A DNA stretch of 64,000 nucleotides from 62-47 sp051954235. Lineage in GTDB: Bacteria > Pseudomonadota > Alphaproteobacteria > Rhizobiales > Xanthobacteraceae. This document shows, one piece after another, positions 1 to 9,900 of the stretch (positions are counted from its first letter, which is position 1; each line of letters opens with the position of its first letter). Under the pieces are notes generated by a model. The model worked only from the letters and a program-made list of their open reading frames with translations, was not told the DNA's origin and searched no databases. The translations under genes were made by a program, and so were the position numbers. The stretch covers positions 1 to 64,000 of the forward strand of contig JBQCHY010000022.1 of assembly GCA_051954235.1 (NCBI GenBank), in the 5' to 3' direction.

Positions 1-23
1 TTTGGAGAGTGTTTTCTTTGCCA

Positions 24-494
24 TCAGGATTTGATCCAGCGCGCCGCGGCCGCGTCGTCATGCGCGGCGGCATCGACCCAATTGGTGCCGCCGGCCGCGC
101 GATCCTCACGTTTCCAGAACGGCGCGCGCGTCTTCAGATAATCCATCAGAAACTCCGCCGCCTCGAATGCCGCCTGCCGATGCGACGACGCAGTGACCAC
201 CAGCACGATGTTCTCGCCCGGCACGATGCGGCCATAGCGATGGATTACAGTGACGCCGAGCAGCGGCCAGCGCGCCAGCGCCTCCTCGACATGGCGGCCG
301 ATCTCGGCCTCGGCCATGCCGGGATAGTGTTCGAGCGTCAGCGCGTCGATGGCATCGCCGTCGGCGCCGCCGCGACAGACGCCGCTGAACGACACCACCG
401 CGCCGACATCGGTGCGGCCGGCCGACATCGCGGCGACCTCGCGCGCGGTGTCGAAGTCGGCCTCTTGCAGGCGAATGGTAACGGGGATGGTCAT
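24..494 (-). CDS. moaE: Molybdopterin synthase catalytic subunit MoaE
   Basis: Large subunit of molybdopterin synthase, which with MoaD transfers two sulfurs to cyclic pyranopterin monophosphate to form the dithiolene of molybdopterin. The 156-residue product has the family length. It shows TLEHYPGM at residues 53-60 and the active-site stretch YLKTRAPFWKRE at 119-130, whose two lysines (K121, K128) correspond to the essential lysines of the E. coli enzyme. The gene is last in the same-strand run uvrC-pgsA-moaD-moaE, but a 163-bp spacer with a palindromic repeat separates it from moaD. A molybdate uptake cluster lies about 16 kb away, so cofactor synthesis and metal uptake sit in the same neighbourhood. 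Confidence 0.96.
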   Translation of the reverse strand: MTIPVTIRLQEADFDTAREVAAMSAGRTDVGAVVSFSGVCRGGADGDAIDALTLEHYPGMAEAEIGRHVEEALARWPLLGVTVIHRYGRIVPGENIVLVVTASSHRQAAFEAAEFLMDYLKTRAPFWKREDRAAGGTNWVDAAAHDDAAAARWIKS

Positions 495-544
495 GAGATT
501 ACGATACTACGACTTGCGATATTTGAGCGAGTTCTATCCCAACC

Positions 545-626
545 GTCATTGCGAGCGAAGCGAAGCAATCCAGAAGCCACAAAGTAAGTTTGGATTGCTT
601 CGTCGCTGCGCTCCTCGCAATGACGA
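545..626. repeat. GTCATTGCGAG-type palindromic repeat, copy 1
   Basis: Imperfect inverted repeat of about 80 bp. One arm reads GTCATTGCGAGCGAAGCG and continues to GCAATCCAG; the other reads TGGATTGCTTCGTCGC and ends CTCGCAATGAC. It lies between moaD and moaE inside an apparent operon. Four related copies occur near 21.9, 27.0, 40.0 and 41.5 kb, always outside genes. I infer a REP-like or MITE-like dispersed element; no transposase is linked. Confidence 0.85.
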
Positions 627-657
627 AAGGTATGATGGCGTTAGAACCAGTCACACC

Positions 658-909
658 CTAACCGCCGGTCATCGGCGGGAAGAACGCGATCTCGCGCGCG
701 CCGGCAATGGCTGTCTCCGGCGGCACATGCGCGTGATCGATGGCAGCGCGGATTACGCGCGGCGTCTCGAAGGCGTGGGCGTAGGTTTCGCCTCGCCCGG
801 CCAGCCAGCCGATCAGATCACCCACCGTGCGCACCTCGGCAGGCGGTTCGACGGTTTCTTCCGCCTTGCCGATGCGTTCGCGCACCCATGCGAAATAGAC
901 CACCTTCAT
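658..909 (-). CDS. moaD: Molybdopterin synthase sulfur carrier subunit MoaD
   Basis: Small ubiquitin-like sulfur carrier of molybdopterin synthase. Its C-terminal Gly-Gly is adenylated, converted to a thiocarboxylate and inserted into MoaE. The 83-residue reading starts MKVVYFAWVRERIG and ends FFPPMTGG, with the expected double glycine. A longer in-frame reading exists upstream, but the chosen ATG overlaps the pgsA stop as ATGA, which suggests translational coupling and gives the right family length. moaE follows after a palindromic repeat. Confidence 0.95.
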   Translation of the reverse strand: MKVVYFAWVRERIGKAEETVEPPAEVRTVGDLIGWLAGRGETYAHAFETPRVIRAAIDHAHVPPETAIAGAREIAFFPPMTGG

Positions 910-1520
910 GAATCGGCCTCGATGAGGTGATGGATGCCCGCGCGGAAATAATCCCAGCCGGTGTAGATCGTAAGAAGCGCCGACAGCCAGAGCAGCAGCA
1001 GCCCAAGCTGAGTGACGAACGGAAACACCCGGTCGCCCGCCTCGCCGGCCAGCAGGAAGCCGATCGCCACCAGTTGCGCGGTAGTCTTCCACTTGGCGAG
1101 CTTGGTCACCGGTACGCTGACGCGGAGCGCCGCGAGATATTCACGCAGGCCCGACACCAGGATTTCGCGGCACAGGATCACGATCGCAGCCCACAAGGTC
1201 CAGCCATGGATGATGCCGTCCGCCGCCAGCATCAGGAGGCAGGAGGCGACCAGCAGCTTGTCGGCAATCGGATCGAGCATCCGGCCGAGCGCTGACTGCT
1301 GATCCCAGATGCGAGCGTAGTAACCGTCAAGAAAATCGGTGATCGCGGCCGCGATGAATACCGCCAGCGCGACCCAGCGCAGCCACAGCGGCCCTTCCAG
1401 GATCGACTGCGCGTAGACGCATCCGACCACCACCGGGATCGCCGCGATCCGGGCAAAGGTCAGGATATTCGGGACCGATAACCCGTTCCGCGCGGAGCCT
1501 CTGGTGGTCGTTGTGTCCAT
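906..1520 (-). CDS. pgsA: CDP-diacylglycerol--glycerol-3-phosphate 3-phosphatidyltransferase
   Basis: Inner-membrane enzyme that makes phosphatidylglycerophosphate from CDP-diacylglycerol and glycerol-3-phosphate, the committed step to phosphatidylglycerol and cardiolipin. The 204-residue product carries the complete CDP-alcohol phosphotransferase signature D62-x2-DG-x2-AR-x8-G-x3-D-x3-D (to about D87) and several hydrophobic segments. The start is MDTTTTRG; an upstream in-frame start would add 17 residues with no family support. It sits 60 bp downstream of uvrC and overlaps moaD by 4 bp. Confidence 0.94.
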   Translation of the reverse strand: MDTTTTRGSARNGLSVPNILTFARIAAIPVVVGCVYAQSILEGPLWLRWVALAVFIAAAITDFLDGYYARIWDQQSALGRMLDPIADKLLVASCLLMLAADGIIHGWTLWAAIVILCREILVSGLREYLAALRVSVPVTKLAKWKTTAQLVAIGFLLAGEAGDRVFPFVTQLGLLLLWLSALLTIYTGWDYFRAGIHHLIEADS

Positions 1521-1580
1521 CCGTTCTACCAATACCGCCGTTGCGTGAAGGTCAACTATCCCCGACCTCAATTTCGCGCA

Positions 1581-3662
1581 TCAGCCCGGTTGCGCGTGGA
1601 AAAACTCGAAAATCCGGCGGGCACTTTCGGCGCTGATCCCCGGCACCTTGCCGAGATCGGTGATCGACGCCCGCTCGATTTCCTTCAGCGTGCCGAAGTG
1701 ATGCAGCAGCGCCCGCTTCCGCGACAGGCCGATGCCGGGGATTTCCTGCAACCCCGCCTCGCGAAGGTCCTTCTTGCGCAATTTGCGGTGCGAGCCGATC
1801 ACGAAACGGTGCGCCTCGTCGCGCAGCCGCTGGATGAAATAGAGAACCGGGTCGCGCGGTTCCAGCTTCAACGGCTCGCGCCCCGCCATGAACAGGGTTT
1901 CGCGGCCGGCGTCGCGGTCCGGCCCCTTCGCCACCGCCATCAGGGACACCTGCGTCAGTCCAAGTTCATCGAAGACCGCTTGCGCGGCGTTGAGCTGGCC
2001 GCGTCCGCCGTCAATGATCACGAGATCCGGCCACTGCTGCGGCGTGTCGTCGCTGGCCTCTGCGTTTTTTTCAGGATCAGGCCCTTGCGTCAGCAGCCGC
2101 TTGAAGCGCCGCTCCAGCACCTCGCGCATCATGCCGTAGTCGTCGCCCGGCGTCAGGCCCTCGGAGCGGATGTTGAACTTGCGATACTGGTTTTTCAGGA
2201 AGCCGTCCGGCCCGGCGACGATCATGGCGCCGACCGCATTGGTGCCCTGAATATGGCTGTTGTCGTAGACCTCGACACGGTTCGGCACCTTAGGCAACGC
2301 GAGAATGGTCGCCAGTCCTTGCAACAGCCGCGCCTGGGTCGCGGTGTCGGCGAGCTTGCGGCCGAGCGCCTCGCGCGCGTTGGTCAGCGCGTGGGTGACG
2401 AGGTCTTTCTTCTCGCCCCGCTGCGGCGTCGTCACCTCGACCTTGAAGCCGGCCTTGACGGCGAGCGCGCTCGCCAGCAGCTCGCGTTCCTCGATCGCGT
2501 GCGACAGCAGCACCAGTTTCGGTGGCGGCTTATCGTCGTAGAACTGCGCGAGAAACGACCCCAGCACCTCCTCGCAGGTGAAGGACTTCTCCGCGCGCGG
2601 GAAATAGGCGCGGTTGCCCCAGTTCTGCCCGGTGCGGAAGAAAAACACTTCGATGCAGAAATAGCCGCCTTCCTGATGCACCGCGAACACGTCGGCTTCC
2701 TCGACGGTGCGCGGATTGATGCCCTGTGTCGACTGGATCGCGGAGAGCGCCGCCAGACGGTCGCGATAGATCGCCGCGCGCTCGAAGGCGAGATCGTCCG
2801 ACGCCTTTTCCATCTCGCGCGCGAGGTCTTCCTTCACCGCACGGGAGCGGCCGGACAGGAAGTCGGTGGCTTCACGCACCAGCGCGGTGTAACCGGGGAA
2901 ATCGATCTCGCCGGTGCACGGCGCGGCGCAGCGGCGGATTTGATACAGCAGGCACGGCCGCGTCCGGCTTTCGAAAAACGAGTCCGTGCACGAGCGCACC
3001 AGAAACGCGCGCTGCAAGGCGGTGATGGTGCGGTTGACCGCGCCGACCGAGGCAAACGGCCCGAAATACCGTCCCGGCCGCGACTGCGCCCCGCGATGCT
3101 TGAGCATCTGCGGCGCCCAGTGATCGCCGGTGATCAGGATATAGGGGAACGACTTGTCGTCGCGCAGCAGCACGTTGAAGCGCGGCCGGAGCTGCTTGAT
3201 GAGGTTGGCCTCCAGCAGCAACGCCTCGGTTTCGGTGGAGGTGGAGACGATTTCCACCACCACCGTCGCCGCGATCATGCGCGCAATGCGGGCGACGTGA
3301 CCGGTCGGCCGGGCATAGGAAGATAGCCGCTTGCGGACGTTCTTGGCCTTGCCGACATAGAGCACGTCGTTGGCCGCATTCAGCATCCGGTAGACGCCGG
3401 GCGAGGTCGGCGCGAGGCGCACCGCGCGCTCGATCGCCGCCCGCCCCACCGCGAACGGCCCTTCCGCAACCGTCTCGGAACCTTCGTCGATGGCCTCCGG
3501 AAGCTGCTCCTCGTCGTCCTCGCCGTTGCCGCCGGCGCTCGCGGGATCGATGTCCTGCGTCGCCGGGTCGAGCCCGGGCGCGGCCGGCGCATCGTCCGGG
3601 ACGGTTCCCGGCTGCGGTTGCCCGTTGCTGAGTTTTGGAGTTTTCGAGGAATCGGTCGCCAT
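1581..3662 (-). CDS. uvrC: Excinuclease ABC subunit C
   Basis: Endonuclease of nucleotide excision repair that makes both incisions after UvrAB marks a lesion. The GIY-YIG nuclease domain begins near residue 88 (GVY at 89-91, LYVGKAKNVR at 101-110). The UvrBC-binding coiled coil (DLAFERAAIYRDRLAAL) follows in the middle, then the RNase H-like second nuclease domain, then helix-hairpin-helix motifs at the C terminus (IPGIGLSRKRALL, VPGISAESARRI). At 693 residues it is longer than the 610-residue E. coli protein because of an N-terminal extension of about 85 residues rich in Pro, Asp and Glu, of unknown role. Confidence 0.97.
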   Translation of the reverse strand: MATDSSKTPKLSNGQPQPGTVPDDAPAAPGLDPATQDIDPASAGGNGEDDEEQLPEAIDEGSETVAEGPFAVGRAAIERAVRLAPTSPGVYRMLNAANDVLYVGKAKNVRKRLSSYARPTGHVARIARMIAATVVVEIVSTSTETEALLLEANLIKQLRPRFNVLLRDDKSFPYILITGDHWAPQMLKHRGAQSRPGRYFGPFASVGAVNRTITALQRAFLVRSCTDSFFESRTRPCLLYQIRRCAAPCTGEIDFPGYTALVREATDFLSGRSRAVKEDLAREMEKASDDLAFERAAIYRDRLAALSAIQSTQGINPRTVEEADVFAVHQEGGYFCIEVFFFRTGQNWGNRAYFPRAEKSFTCEEVLGSFLAQFYDDKPPPKLVLLSHAIEERELLASALAVKAGFKVEVTTPQRGEKKDLVTHALTNAREALGRKLADTATQARLLQGLATILALPKVPNRVEVYDNSHIQGTNAVGAMIVAGPDGFLKNQYRKFNIRSEGLTPGDDYGMMREVLERRFKRLLTQGPDPEKNAEASDDTPQQWPDLVIIDGGRGQLNAAQAVFDELGLTQVSLMAVAKGPDRDAGRETLFMAGREPLKLEPRDPVLYFIQRLRDEAHRFVIGSHRKLRKKDLREAGLQEIPGIGLSRKRALLHHFGTLKEIERASITDLGKVPGISAESARRIFEFFHAQPG

Positions 3663-3719
3663 GGGCCCAAATTAAGCGTTGCACGCGCGGCCCGCCAGCG
3701 GCGGGGGCGATCGGGCCCG

Positions 3720-3776
3720 GTAACACTCCGTTAACAACGATCCGCCGCGTGCGGGGCGCGTTAAGAACCGATTAAC
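3720..3776. promoter_or_regulatory. Pair of CtrA-like binding sites
   Basis: In the 242-bp divergent spacer between uvrC and the outer-membrane protein gene, TTAA at 3761-3764, seven bases, then TTAAC at 3772-3776 exactly matches the consensus TTAA-N7-TTAAC of the alphaproteobacterial cell-cycle regulator CtrA. A second near match, GTAA (3720-3723)-N7-TTAAC (3731-3735), lies 41 bp upstream on the same face order. The perfect site is about 130 bp before the ATG at 3905. The motif match is seen in the sequence; binding and the target gene are inferred. Confidence 0.5.
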
Positions 3777-3904
3777 GTCGGACTCTCGATAAATCTTAGC
3801 GAGTTTGTTGCGAGTTCCGTAACCGTAACGGGCGCGTCCACCGGCCGCTATCAGGCCGCCGATGCGAACCGGACGGCCGCGGCGAGAGGACCGAGGAGCG
3901 TTCG

Positions 3905-4534
3905 ATGATCAGGGCAATGGGGGCTGCTGCCGCAATCGCGGTCGCAACTTACGCTGTGGCCACGCCCGCGCAGGCCGCCGACTGGTCGTATGGCGCGCGC
4001 GGCCCCTATACCGTCAACCAGCCGCTCAACGCCTATAGCTGGGCCGGCCCCTATCTCGGCGGCAATCTCGGCTACAACTGGGGTTCGGTGTCCAACAACC
4101 CGACCCGCCCGTCGGGTTTCATGGGCGGCGTCCAGATCGGCTACAATGTGCAATCCGGCCCTCTGGTGATCGGTCTCGAGGGCGACCTGCAACTCAACGG
4201 CGCGGACAACCGCTTCGCCGGCTGGAAGTTCAGCAATCCGTGGTTCGGCACCGTGCGCGGCCGCGTCGGCTACGCCATGAACAACATCCTGCTCTATGGC
4301 ACCGGCGGCCTCGCCTTCGGCACGCTCAGCGGCGAGACGGCAGTCCAGCGCGAAAGCCACACTGCGGCCGGCTGGACCGTCGGCGTCGGCGCCGAATTCG
4401 GCCTGACGCAAAACATCAGCGCCAAGGTCGAATACCTCTATGTCGACCTGTCGAGCAGCCGCTTCGGCATCACCGGCATGCCCAACGCCTATTCGACGAA
4501 CATCGTGCGCGTCGGCCTGAATTACCGTTTCTGA
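3905..4534 (+). CDS. Outer-membrane beta-barrel protein, Omp25/31-type
   Basis: Small surface porin-like protein of 209 residues. It has a signal peptide ending ATPAQA-A near residue 24, a core with alternating aromatic beta strands (WAGPYLGGNLGYNWG, GGVQIGYNV, VRGRVGYAM, VEYLYVDL), and a C-terminal strand ending in Phe (VGLNYRF), the usual beta-barrel assembly signal. The start is backed by GAGG/GGAG upstream of the ATG. Relatives in rhizobia are abundant outer-membrane proteins of unclear transport role. Upstream CtrA-like boxes suggest cell-cycle control, and a clean terminator follows, so this is probably a single-gene unit. Confidence 0.88.
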   Translation: MIRAMGAAAAIAVATYAVATPAQAADWSYGARGPYTVNQPLNAYSWAGPYLGGNLGYNWGSVSNNPTRPSGFMGGVQIGYNVQSGPLVIGLEGDLQLNGADNRFAGWKFSNPWFGTVRGRVGYAMNNILLYGTGGLAFGTLSGETAVQRESHTAAGWTVGVGAEFGLTQNISAKVEYLYVDLSSSRFGITGMPNAYSTNIVRVGLNYRF

Positions 4535-4564
4535 TCGAAGCAAAAAGACTTCGAGTGACCAACT

Positions 4565-4592
4565 CCCGGCCCTTCGCGGCCGGGATTTTTTT
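4565..4592 (+). terminator. Rho-independent terminator after the outer-membrane protein gene
   Basis: A perfect 7-bp stem CCCGGCC / GGCCGGG (4565-4571 and 4578-4584) with a six-base loop is followed by A and seven T residues (4586-4592), 30 bp past the stop codon. Confidence 0.88.
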
Positions 4593-4622
4593 GCGCGCCC
4601 TACACTGGCGATCATGTGACTC

Positions 4623-4797
4623 GTCATGCCCGGGCGTAGCCGTTCGAAGAACGGCGTCGCTTCGCTCGCCTATGTCCCGGGCATCCACGTCTTTCTTTAT
4701 GGAAGGCCGTTAAGACGTGGATGGCCGGAATAAATCCGGCCATGACGACGGAGGGGTCACCACGCCTCCGCCAGCGCTTCGCCCGCAATGACGAAAA
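4623..4797. repeat. Composite palindromic repeat
   Basis: About 175 bp of nested inverted repeats: TCATGCCCGGG near 4625 pairs with CCCGGGCAT near 4677, CCACGTCTT pairs with AAGACGTGG around 4685-4720, and a near-perfect palindrome centred on AATAAA lies at 4721-4743. The segment ends CGCAATGACGA, as the smaller dispersed repeats do. It lies between an outer-membrane protein gene and the 3' end of rlmJ. The 23 bases at 4721-4743 recur as their reverse complement at 10481-10503. Confidence 0.75.
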
Positions 4798-4806
4798 AAT
4801 GATGTC

Positions 4807-5667
4807 CTACGCCTTCGCAACTTCCAGCCGGAAGCGCCCAGCGCCGCCCTGCCCGAGCGGCTTCTGCAATTCCGGCAACACGGTCCTGAGTTCATTCGCG
4901 AGCGTCCACGGCGGGTTGACGATCAGGAGACCGCTCGACACCAACCCCTGCCCCTCAGTGGCGGGCGCGACGCTGAACTCCAACCGCAGGCATTTGTCGC
5001 CGGCGCCCTTCGCGGCCGCAGCCGCCGCGACCTGTCGCGCCAGCGCATCAGTGGCGCGGCGGTTTTTCACCGGATACCACAGCATGAAAATGCCGGTCGG
5101 CCACTTCGCGAAACTTTCAACGAACACCCGCGCCAGCCGCTCGAATTCATCCGGCTGCTCGAAGGGCGGATCGATCAGCACCAGCCCGCGGCGCTCGTTC
5201 GGCGGCACGAAAGCCGGCAGCGCGGTCCAGCCGTCGAGATCGACCACGCGCGCCTGTTCGTCTCGGCGCAGCGCGTCGATCAACTGCTTGCGCGGGGCGG
5301 GGGCGACTTCGCAGGCCACCATGCGATCCTGTGGCCGCAGCAGGGCGCGCGCGATCAACGGCGAGCCGGGATAGGCTTCCAGCTTGCCCGGCGGATTGAA
5401 AGCGCGGACGATATCGAGATAGGGCGCGATCAATCCGCCCGCCTCGTCCGAAAACCGCGCCTGCATCACCCGCGCGATGCCGGTGAGCCATTCGCCGCCG
5501 CGCGTCGCCTCCTCGCCGGTGAGGTCGTAGCGGCCGGCGCCGGCGTGGCTGTCGATGACGCGGAACGCCGCCGGCTTCTCGTGCAGATAGGTCAGGATCC
5601 GGACCAGCACGAGATGCTTGATGACATCGGCGAAATTGCCGGCATGGAAAGCGTGGCGATAGTTCAT
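4807..5667 (-). CDS. rlmJ: 23S rRNA (adenine2030-N6)-methyltransferase
   Basis: Methylates N6 of A2030 in 23S rRNA using SAM. The 286-residue product starts MNYRHAFHAGNFADV, the characteristic N terminus of RlmJ, and contains the N6-adenine methyltransferase motif IV as LIDPPFEQ plus a family-typical FMLWYPVK segment. Length agrees with the 280-residue E. coli protein. An upstream in-frame ATG would add 16 residues, but homologues begin at MNYRHAFHAG. It is transcribed towards the repeat at 4.7 kb and away from the nuclease-ATPase pair. Confidence 0.93.
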   Translation of the reverse strand: MNYRHAFHAGNFADVIKHLVLVRILTYLHEKPAAFRVIDSHAGAGRYDLTGEEATRGGEWLTGIARVMQARFSDEAGGLIAPYLDIVRAFNPPGKLEAYPGSPLIARALLRPQDRMVACEVAPAPRKQLIDALRRDEQARVVDLDGWTALPAFVPPNERRGLVLIDPPFEQPDEFERLARVFVESFAKWPTGIFMLWYPVKNRRATDALARQVAAAAAAKGAGDKCLRLEFSVAPATEGQGLVSSGLLIVNPPWTLANELRTVLPELQKPLGQGGAGRFRLEVAKA

Positions 5668-5763
5668 GCCGCACTTGTGACGGCATCGCGCGGCGAAAGC
5701 AACCTGATCCCGCAACGGACAACGGCCTTACAGCGCCGCCATAATCGGCTACAACGGGCCATC

Positions 5764-6990
5764 ATGCGCTTCAGCTTCATTCACGCCGCCGACCTGCACA
5801 TCGACAGCCCGCTTGCCGGCCTCGGCCTCAAGGACAAGGCGGTCGCCGAGCGGTTCGCGCGCGCCGGCCGCCGCGCAGTCGAGGCGCTGGTGGACGAAAC
5901 CATCGCTAGCGAGGCCAAATTCCTGATCATCGCCGGCGACGTGTTCGACGGCGACTGGAAAGACGTCGGCACCGGGCTGTTCTTCGTCCGCGCCATCGGC
6001 GCGCTGCATCGTGCCGGCATCCCGGTCTACATCGTCAAGGGCAACCACGACGCCGAAAGCGTGATGTCGCGCGATCTGCCCTATCCCGACACGGTGCATG
6101 TGTTCCCCTCGAACAAGGCCGCGACGCTGCAACTCGACGCGCTACGCGTCGCGCTGCACGGCCGCAGTTTCCCGCATCGGCTGACCGGCGATTTCGTCCA
6201 GACCTATCCGGCGCGGCGCGACGGCTGGCTCAACGTCGGCGTGCTACACACATCGCTCGACGGCACGCGCGGCCACGAGGGTTACGCGCCGTGTAGCGTC
6301 AACGACCTGAAGAATTTTGGCTACGACTACTGGGCGCTGGGCCACATCCACGCCGCCGAAATCGTCAGCCGCGATCCGTGGATCGTGTTTCCCGGCAACC
6401 TGCAAGGCCGCAGTGTCCGTGAAACCGGTGCCAAGGGCGCGATACGCGTCACCGTCGAGGACGGCCGCATCGTAGAGGTGACGCCGCTGGTGCTTGACGG
6501 CGCGCGGTGGGCGCATCTCGATATCGACGTCGGCGACATCGCCGACGAAGCCGACGTCATCGCGCGCATCGACGCGGCACTGATGGAGGCACATGGAGAA
6601 GCGGAGGGTCGACCGCTCGCGGCGCGGGTAACCTTGCGCGGCGCGACGCCGCTGCACAACCACTTGGTTGCACGCCGCGAGGCATTGCAGGACGATCTGC
6701 GCGCCGGCGGGTTTCGCATCGCCGAGGATTGCTGGATCGAACAGCTCAAGATCAAGACCACCGCGCCGCCACGCGCGGCTGCAGCCTCGCCAGATACCGA
6801 AACACTTGACATCGACGCCATGCTCCGCGAGGCCGCCGCCGATCCAGACTTCGCTGCGACGCTGGAACAATTGATCAAGGATGTCGAAGGCAAGCTGCCG
6901 ACGGAATTGCGCGAGGAACTTCGCAAGACCGACGCACTCGCCGCGCTCAGCGAAGACGCCCGCGCGCTGTTGGCCGGAGCGCTGTCGTGA
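5764..6990 (+). CDS. YhaO-type DNA repair metallophosphoesterase (SbcD/Mre11-like)
   Basis: Predicted DNA exonuclease of the Mre11/SbcD superfamily, 408 residues. The dinuclear-metal phosphoesterase motifs are in order: D-x-H (ADLHIDSP, D10 and H12), GDVFDG at 58-63, GNHD at 93-96, a later LHTS His and GHIHA. The C-terminal third holds an acidic helical tail likely to contact the partner. The ATG at 5764 gives the family N terminus MRFSFIHAAD. Its stop overlaps the GTG of the next gene by 4 bp, indicating coupled translation of a nuclease-ATPase complex. It resembles YhaO rather than true SbcD because the partner is YhaN-like. Confidence 0.88.
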   Translation: MRFSFIHAADLHIDSPLAGLGLKDKAVAERFARAGRRAVEALVDETIASEAKFLIIAGDVFDGDWKDVGTGLFFVRAIGALHRAGIPVYIVKGNHDAESVMSRDLPYPDTVHVFPSNKAATLQLDALRVALHGRSFPHRLTGDFVQTYPARRDGWLNVGVLHTSLDGTRGHEGYAPCSVNDLKNFGYDYWALGHIHAAEIVSRDPWIVFPGNLQGRSVRETGAKGAIRVTVEDGRIVEVTPLVLDGARWAHLDIDVGDIADEADVIARIDAALMEAHGEAEGRPLAARVTLRGATPLHNHLVARREALQDDLRAGGFRIAEDCWIEQLKIKTTAPPRAAAASPDTETLDIDAMLREAAADPDFAATLEQLIKDVEGKLPTELREELRKTDALAALSEDARALLAGALS

Positions 6991-9900
6991 AGCTGACGCA
7001 GCTTGCTCTCGAACGTTACGGCGTTTTCACCGATCGCGTGCTGACATTCGATCCTGACGCCGCGTTGCACATTGTCCATGGCGCCAACGAAACCGGCAAG
7101 ACCTCGGCACTTTCGGCCATCGGCGATCTCCTGTTCGGCTTCGGTGCGCGCACGACCTACAACTTCAGGCATGACAACAACGCACTGCGCGTCGGCGGAA
7201 CGCTGCATCATTCCGACGGCCGACAACTCGCGATCCGTCGCCGCAAGGGTACCAAGAACACGCTGCTCGACGCCGACGATCAAGCGCTGCCGGACGATAC
7301 GCTGGCGCCCTGGCTTGGCAGCATCGCACGCGACACGTTCGACCGCGAATTCGGCCTGACCGCGGAAGCGCTGCGGCGCGGCGGCGACGATCTGCTCAAG
7401 GCCGGCGGACGGCTGGCGGAAACGCTGGCGGCGAGTTCGGCAGGCCTGAGCGCGCTGACGCAACTCAAGGACCGCCTGCAAGGCGAGGCCGACGCACTGT
7501 TCACGCCGCGCCGCGCAGGCGGCAAGGCATTCTATATCGCAGCCGACCGCCGTGACGACGCCGACCGCGCCTTACGCGACAGTATCGTCACCCGCGATGC
7601 CTTGCAGCAATCCGAAGACGCGGTGCACGAGGCCGAAGCGCAACTTGCAACACTGAACAAGGCCCACGGCGAAAGCGGCAAAGTATTGGCGCGCTGGCAA
7701 CGCACCTTGCGGGTCCGCTCGAAGCTGACGCGGCTCGATCAGATCGCCAACGAAATTGTAGCGCTAGCCGACCTGCCTGACGTGAAGCCGGCGACCCTCA
7801 CGGAATGGCGTCAGGCGCTGTCGACCGAAGCCGAGATCGCGCGCGAACTGGCAAGGCTCGATGCAGCCGACACGGCAGATGCAACAGAAATCGGAAGGCT
7901 GGCGATCGACGAGACCTTGCTGGCGCAAGGCTCTGCCATCGAGGTGCTACGCGACCGCATGGGCGCGATCCGCAAGGATTTTGACGATCTGCCCCGCCGC
8001 CGGCAGGCGCGCGATACGGCGCAGGCTGCGCTCGACGACAGCGCGCGCAGGCTGATGCTGCGGTCCCATGCTACGCTCTTGGAAAAGCTGCCCGCCGATG
8101 CAGCATTGGCGCAGGCGCGCGACTTGATCGCGCGGCGCAAGCAGGCTGAACAGGCGATCGCGGACGCCGAGACTCGCCACGCGCGGTTGCAACGCGAGCT
8201 TAACGACTTTGCTGCCGAACACACCGGCGCGCCCGTCGTTGTCGATCCTGAACAATTGCGGCAGCGCTTCGAAGCACTCGGCGACGTTACTGCGCAAGCG
8301 GACCGATTGCGCCGCGAAGCGTCAGCACTGGATATCGAAACCAACGCGCTCGTATCTGCTGCTCGCACACTCGATCCCGCACCCGGCGCGCTGGAAACCC
8401 TGCGCGTGCTGGCGCTGCCGGACACCGCACTGATCGGCCAGTTCGCACGCGACATCGCACAGCACGACGACAGCATCAAGCAACTCAAGGCGTCGCTCGC
8501 CGCATGCGATGAAGCCATCGCCAAGACGAAGGCCGAATTGGTACAACTCGGCGGCCTCGGGGCCATGCCGAGCCATGGCGATCTCACCGAGGCACGACGA
8601 CAGCGCGACCATCGTTTCACACGACTAAGGGAGATGCTCGACGGCGAACCCATCGTCCGCGACCAAAGGTTTGCCGAGGTTGTTCAAGCCTCGCAAGACG
8701 TCGACAACATCACCGATCTTTTGCTGAACGACAGCCAGCGCACCACCCGCCGCGAGGATGCGGAGCGGCGCCTGACCACACAGTTCAGCGAGCGTGAACG
8801 CATCGCGGCCGCATTGGCCGATGCGCAAGCGCAGCGCGCCGCCATTGAACAAAACTGGATTCAAGCGTGGTCCACCGCCGGGCTCACACCACGCAGCCCC
8901 GCCGAGATGCAGCGCTGGCGCGATCGTGTCGACGACCTCCTGCAACGCCTCGACAAGCTGGATGCGCAGCGTGCCGGCATCGCCGCGCTGGTCGCCGGTC
9001 TCGATGCCGGAAAAGCGGCGACGATTGCGTTCCTCGAAAGCGCCGGCCGCACGCCGGACCGGACCTTCGCCGCTGAAATCCTCTATCGCGAAGCCAAGAC
9101 TCGACTCGACGAATTGCGCACGGCATGGGCTGACGCAAAAGCTCGCGCGGTGAGCCGCCAACGCATCGAACGTGACCTGCGCGAGGCGGACGCCGCACGC
9201 GCGACGGCACGCGACGCGCTCGCCGCCTTGATGCAAGGATGGCCCGGCGCGATGGCCGGCATCGCTCTTGGGGAGATGGCGACACCAGTGGAAGCCGAAG
9301 CGACGTTGGCGGTGTGGCAGGGCATCGCAGTGCCGAAAGCGAGTTTCGAGCGCGAGAGCCGCAGCGTGTCGACCATGGAGGCCGACATCGCCGCGTTCGA
9401 CCGCGACGTGCGCGACATGGCGGCGCGGATCGCACCCGGTTTGAAAGCCGACACCACGCTGGAGGCGCTGGCGCAGCTGTGGCGTCAACTCGACGCGACG
9501 CGCCGCGCCGGCGATATTCGCAAGCGGCTGCGCGAGGCAACGGCGCAGCGTGCCACCACGCGACAGACTTTGGCGGCGCGGCGTACCGCAAACGTCGTGC
9601 TGCTCGATCACGTTCGCGAGACACTGCATGGTGCCGATCCCGACGCCCTTGCCGCCGCGCTCGAACGCCTCACAGCGCGTCAACAGTTGGAGAACGAACG
9701 CGCCACGTTGCGACGTGACCTGGACGAAACCGGCGATGGGCTCGACGAGGCGGCGTTGCGCGCGGAGCGCGAGGGCCTTGATCTTGATGTGCTGCACGCC
9801 GAGATCGAGCGCGAACAGCTACGACAAACGCAATTGCTGCAAAACATCGCGAACGCCTCCGCCACGCTTCAACAGAAGCGAGGCGAACGCGACAGCTTGC

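Noticed and set aside
1545..3326. Long plus-strand open frame antisense to uvrC
   Set aside because: High GC makes long open antisense frames common; the product is Arg/His/Gln-rich without motif, while the opposite strand encodes a complete UvrC.
8625..9797. 390-codon minus-strand frame within the ATPase gene
   Set aside because: Shadow of a GC-rich coiled-coil coding sequence; no motif and no ribosome-binding site.
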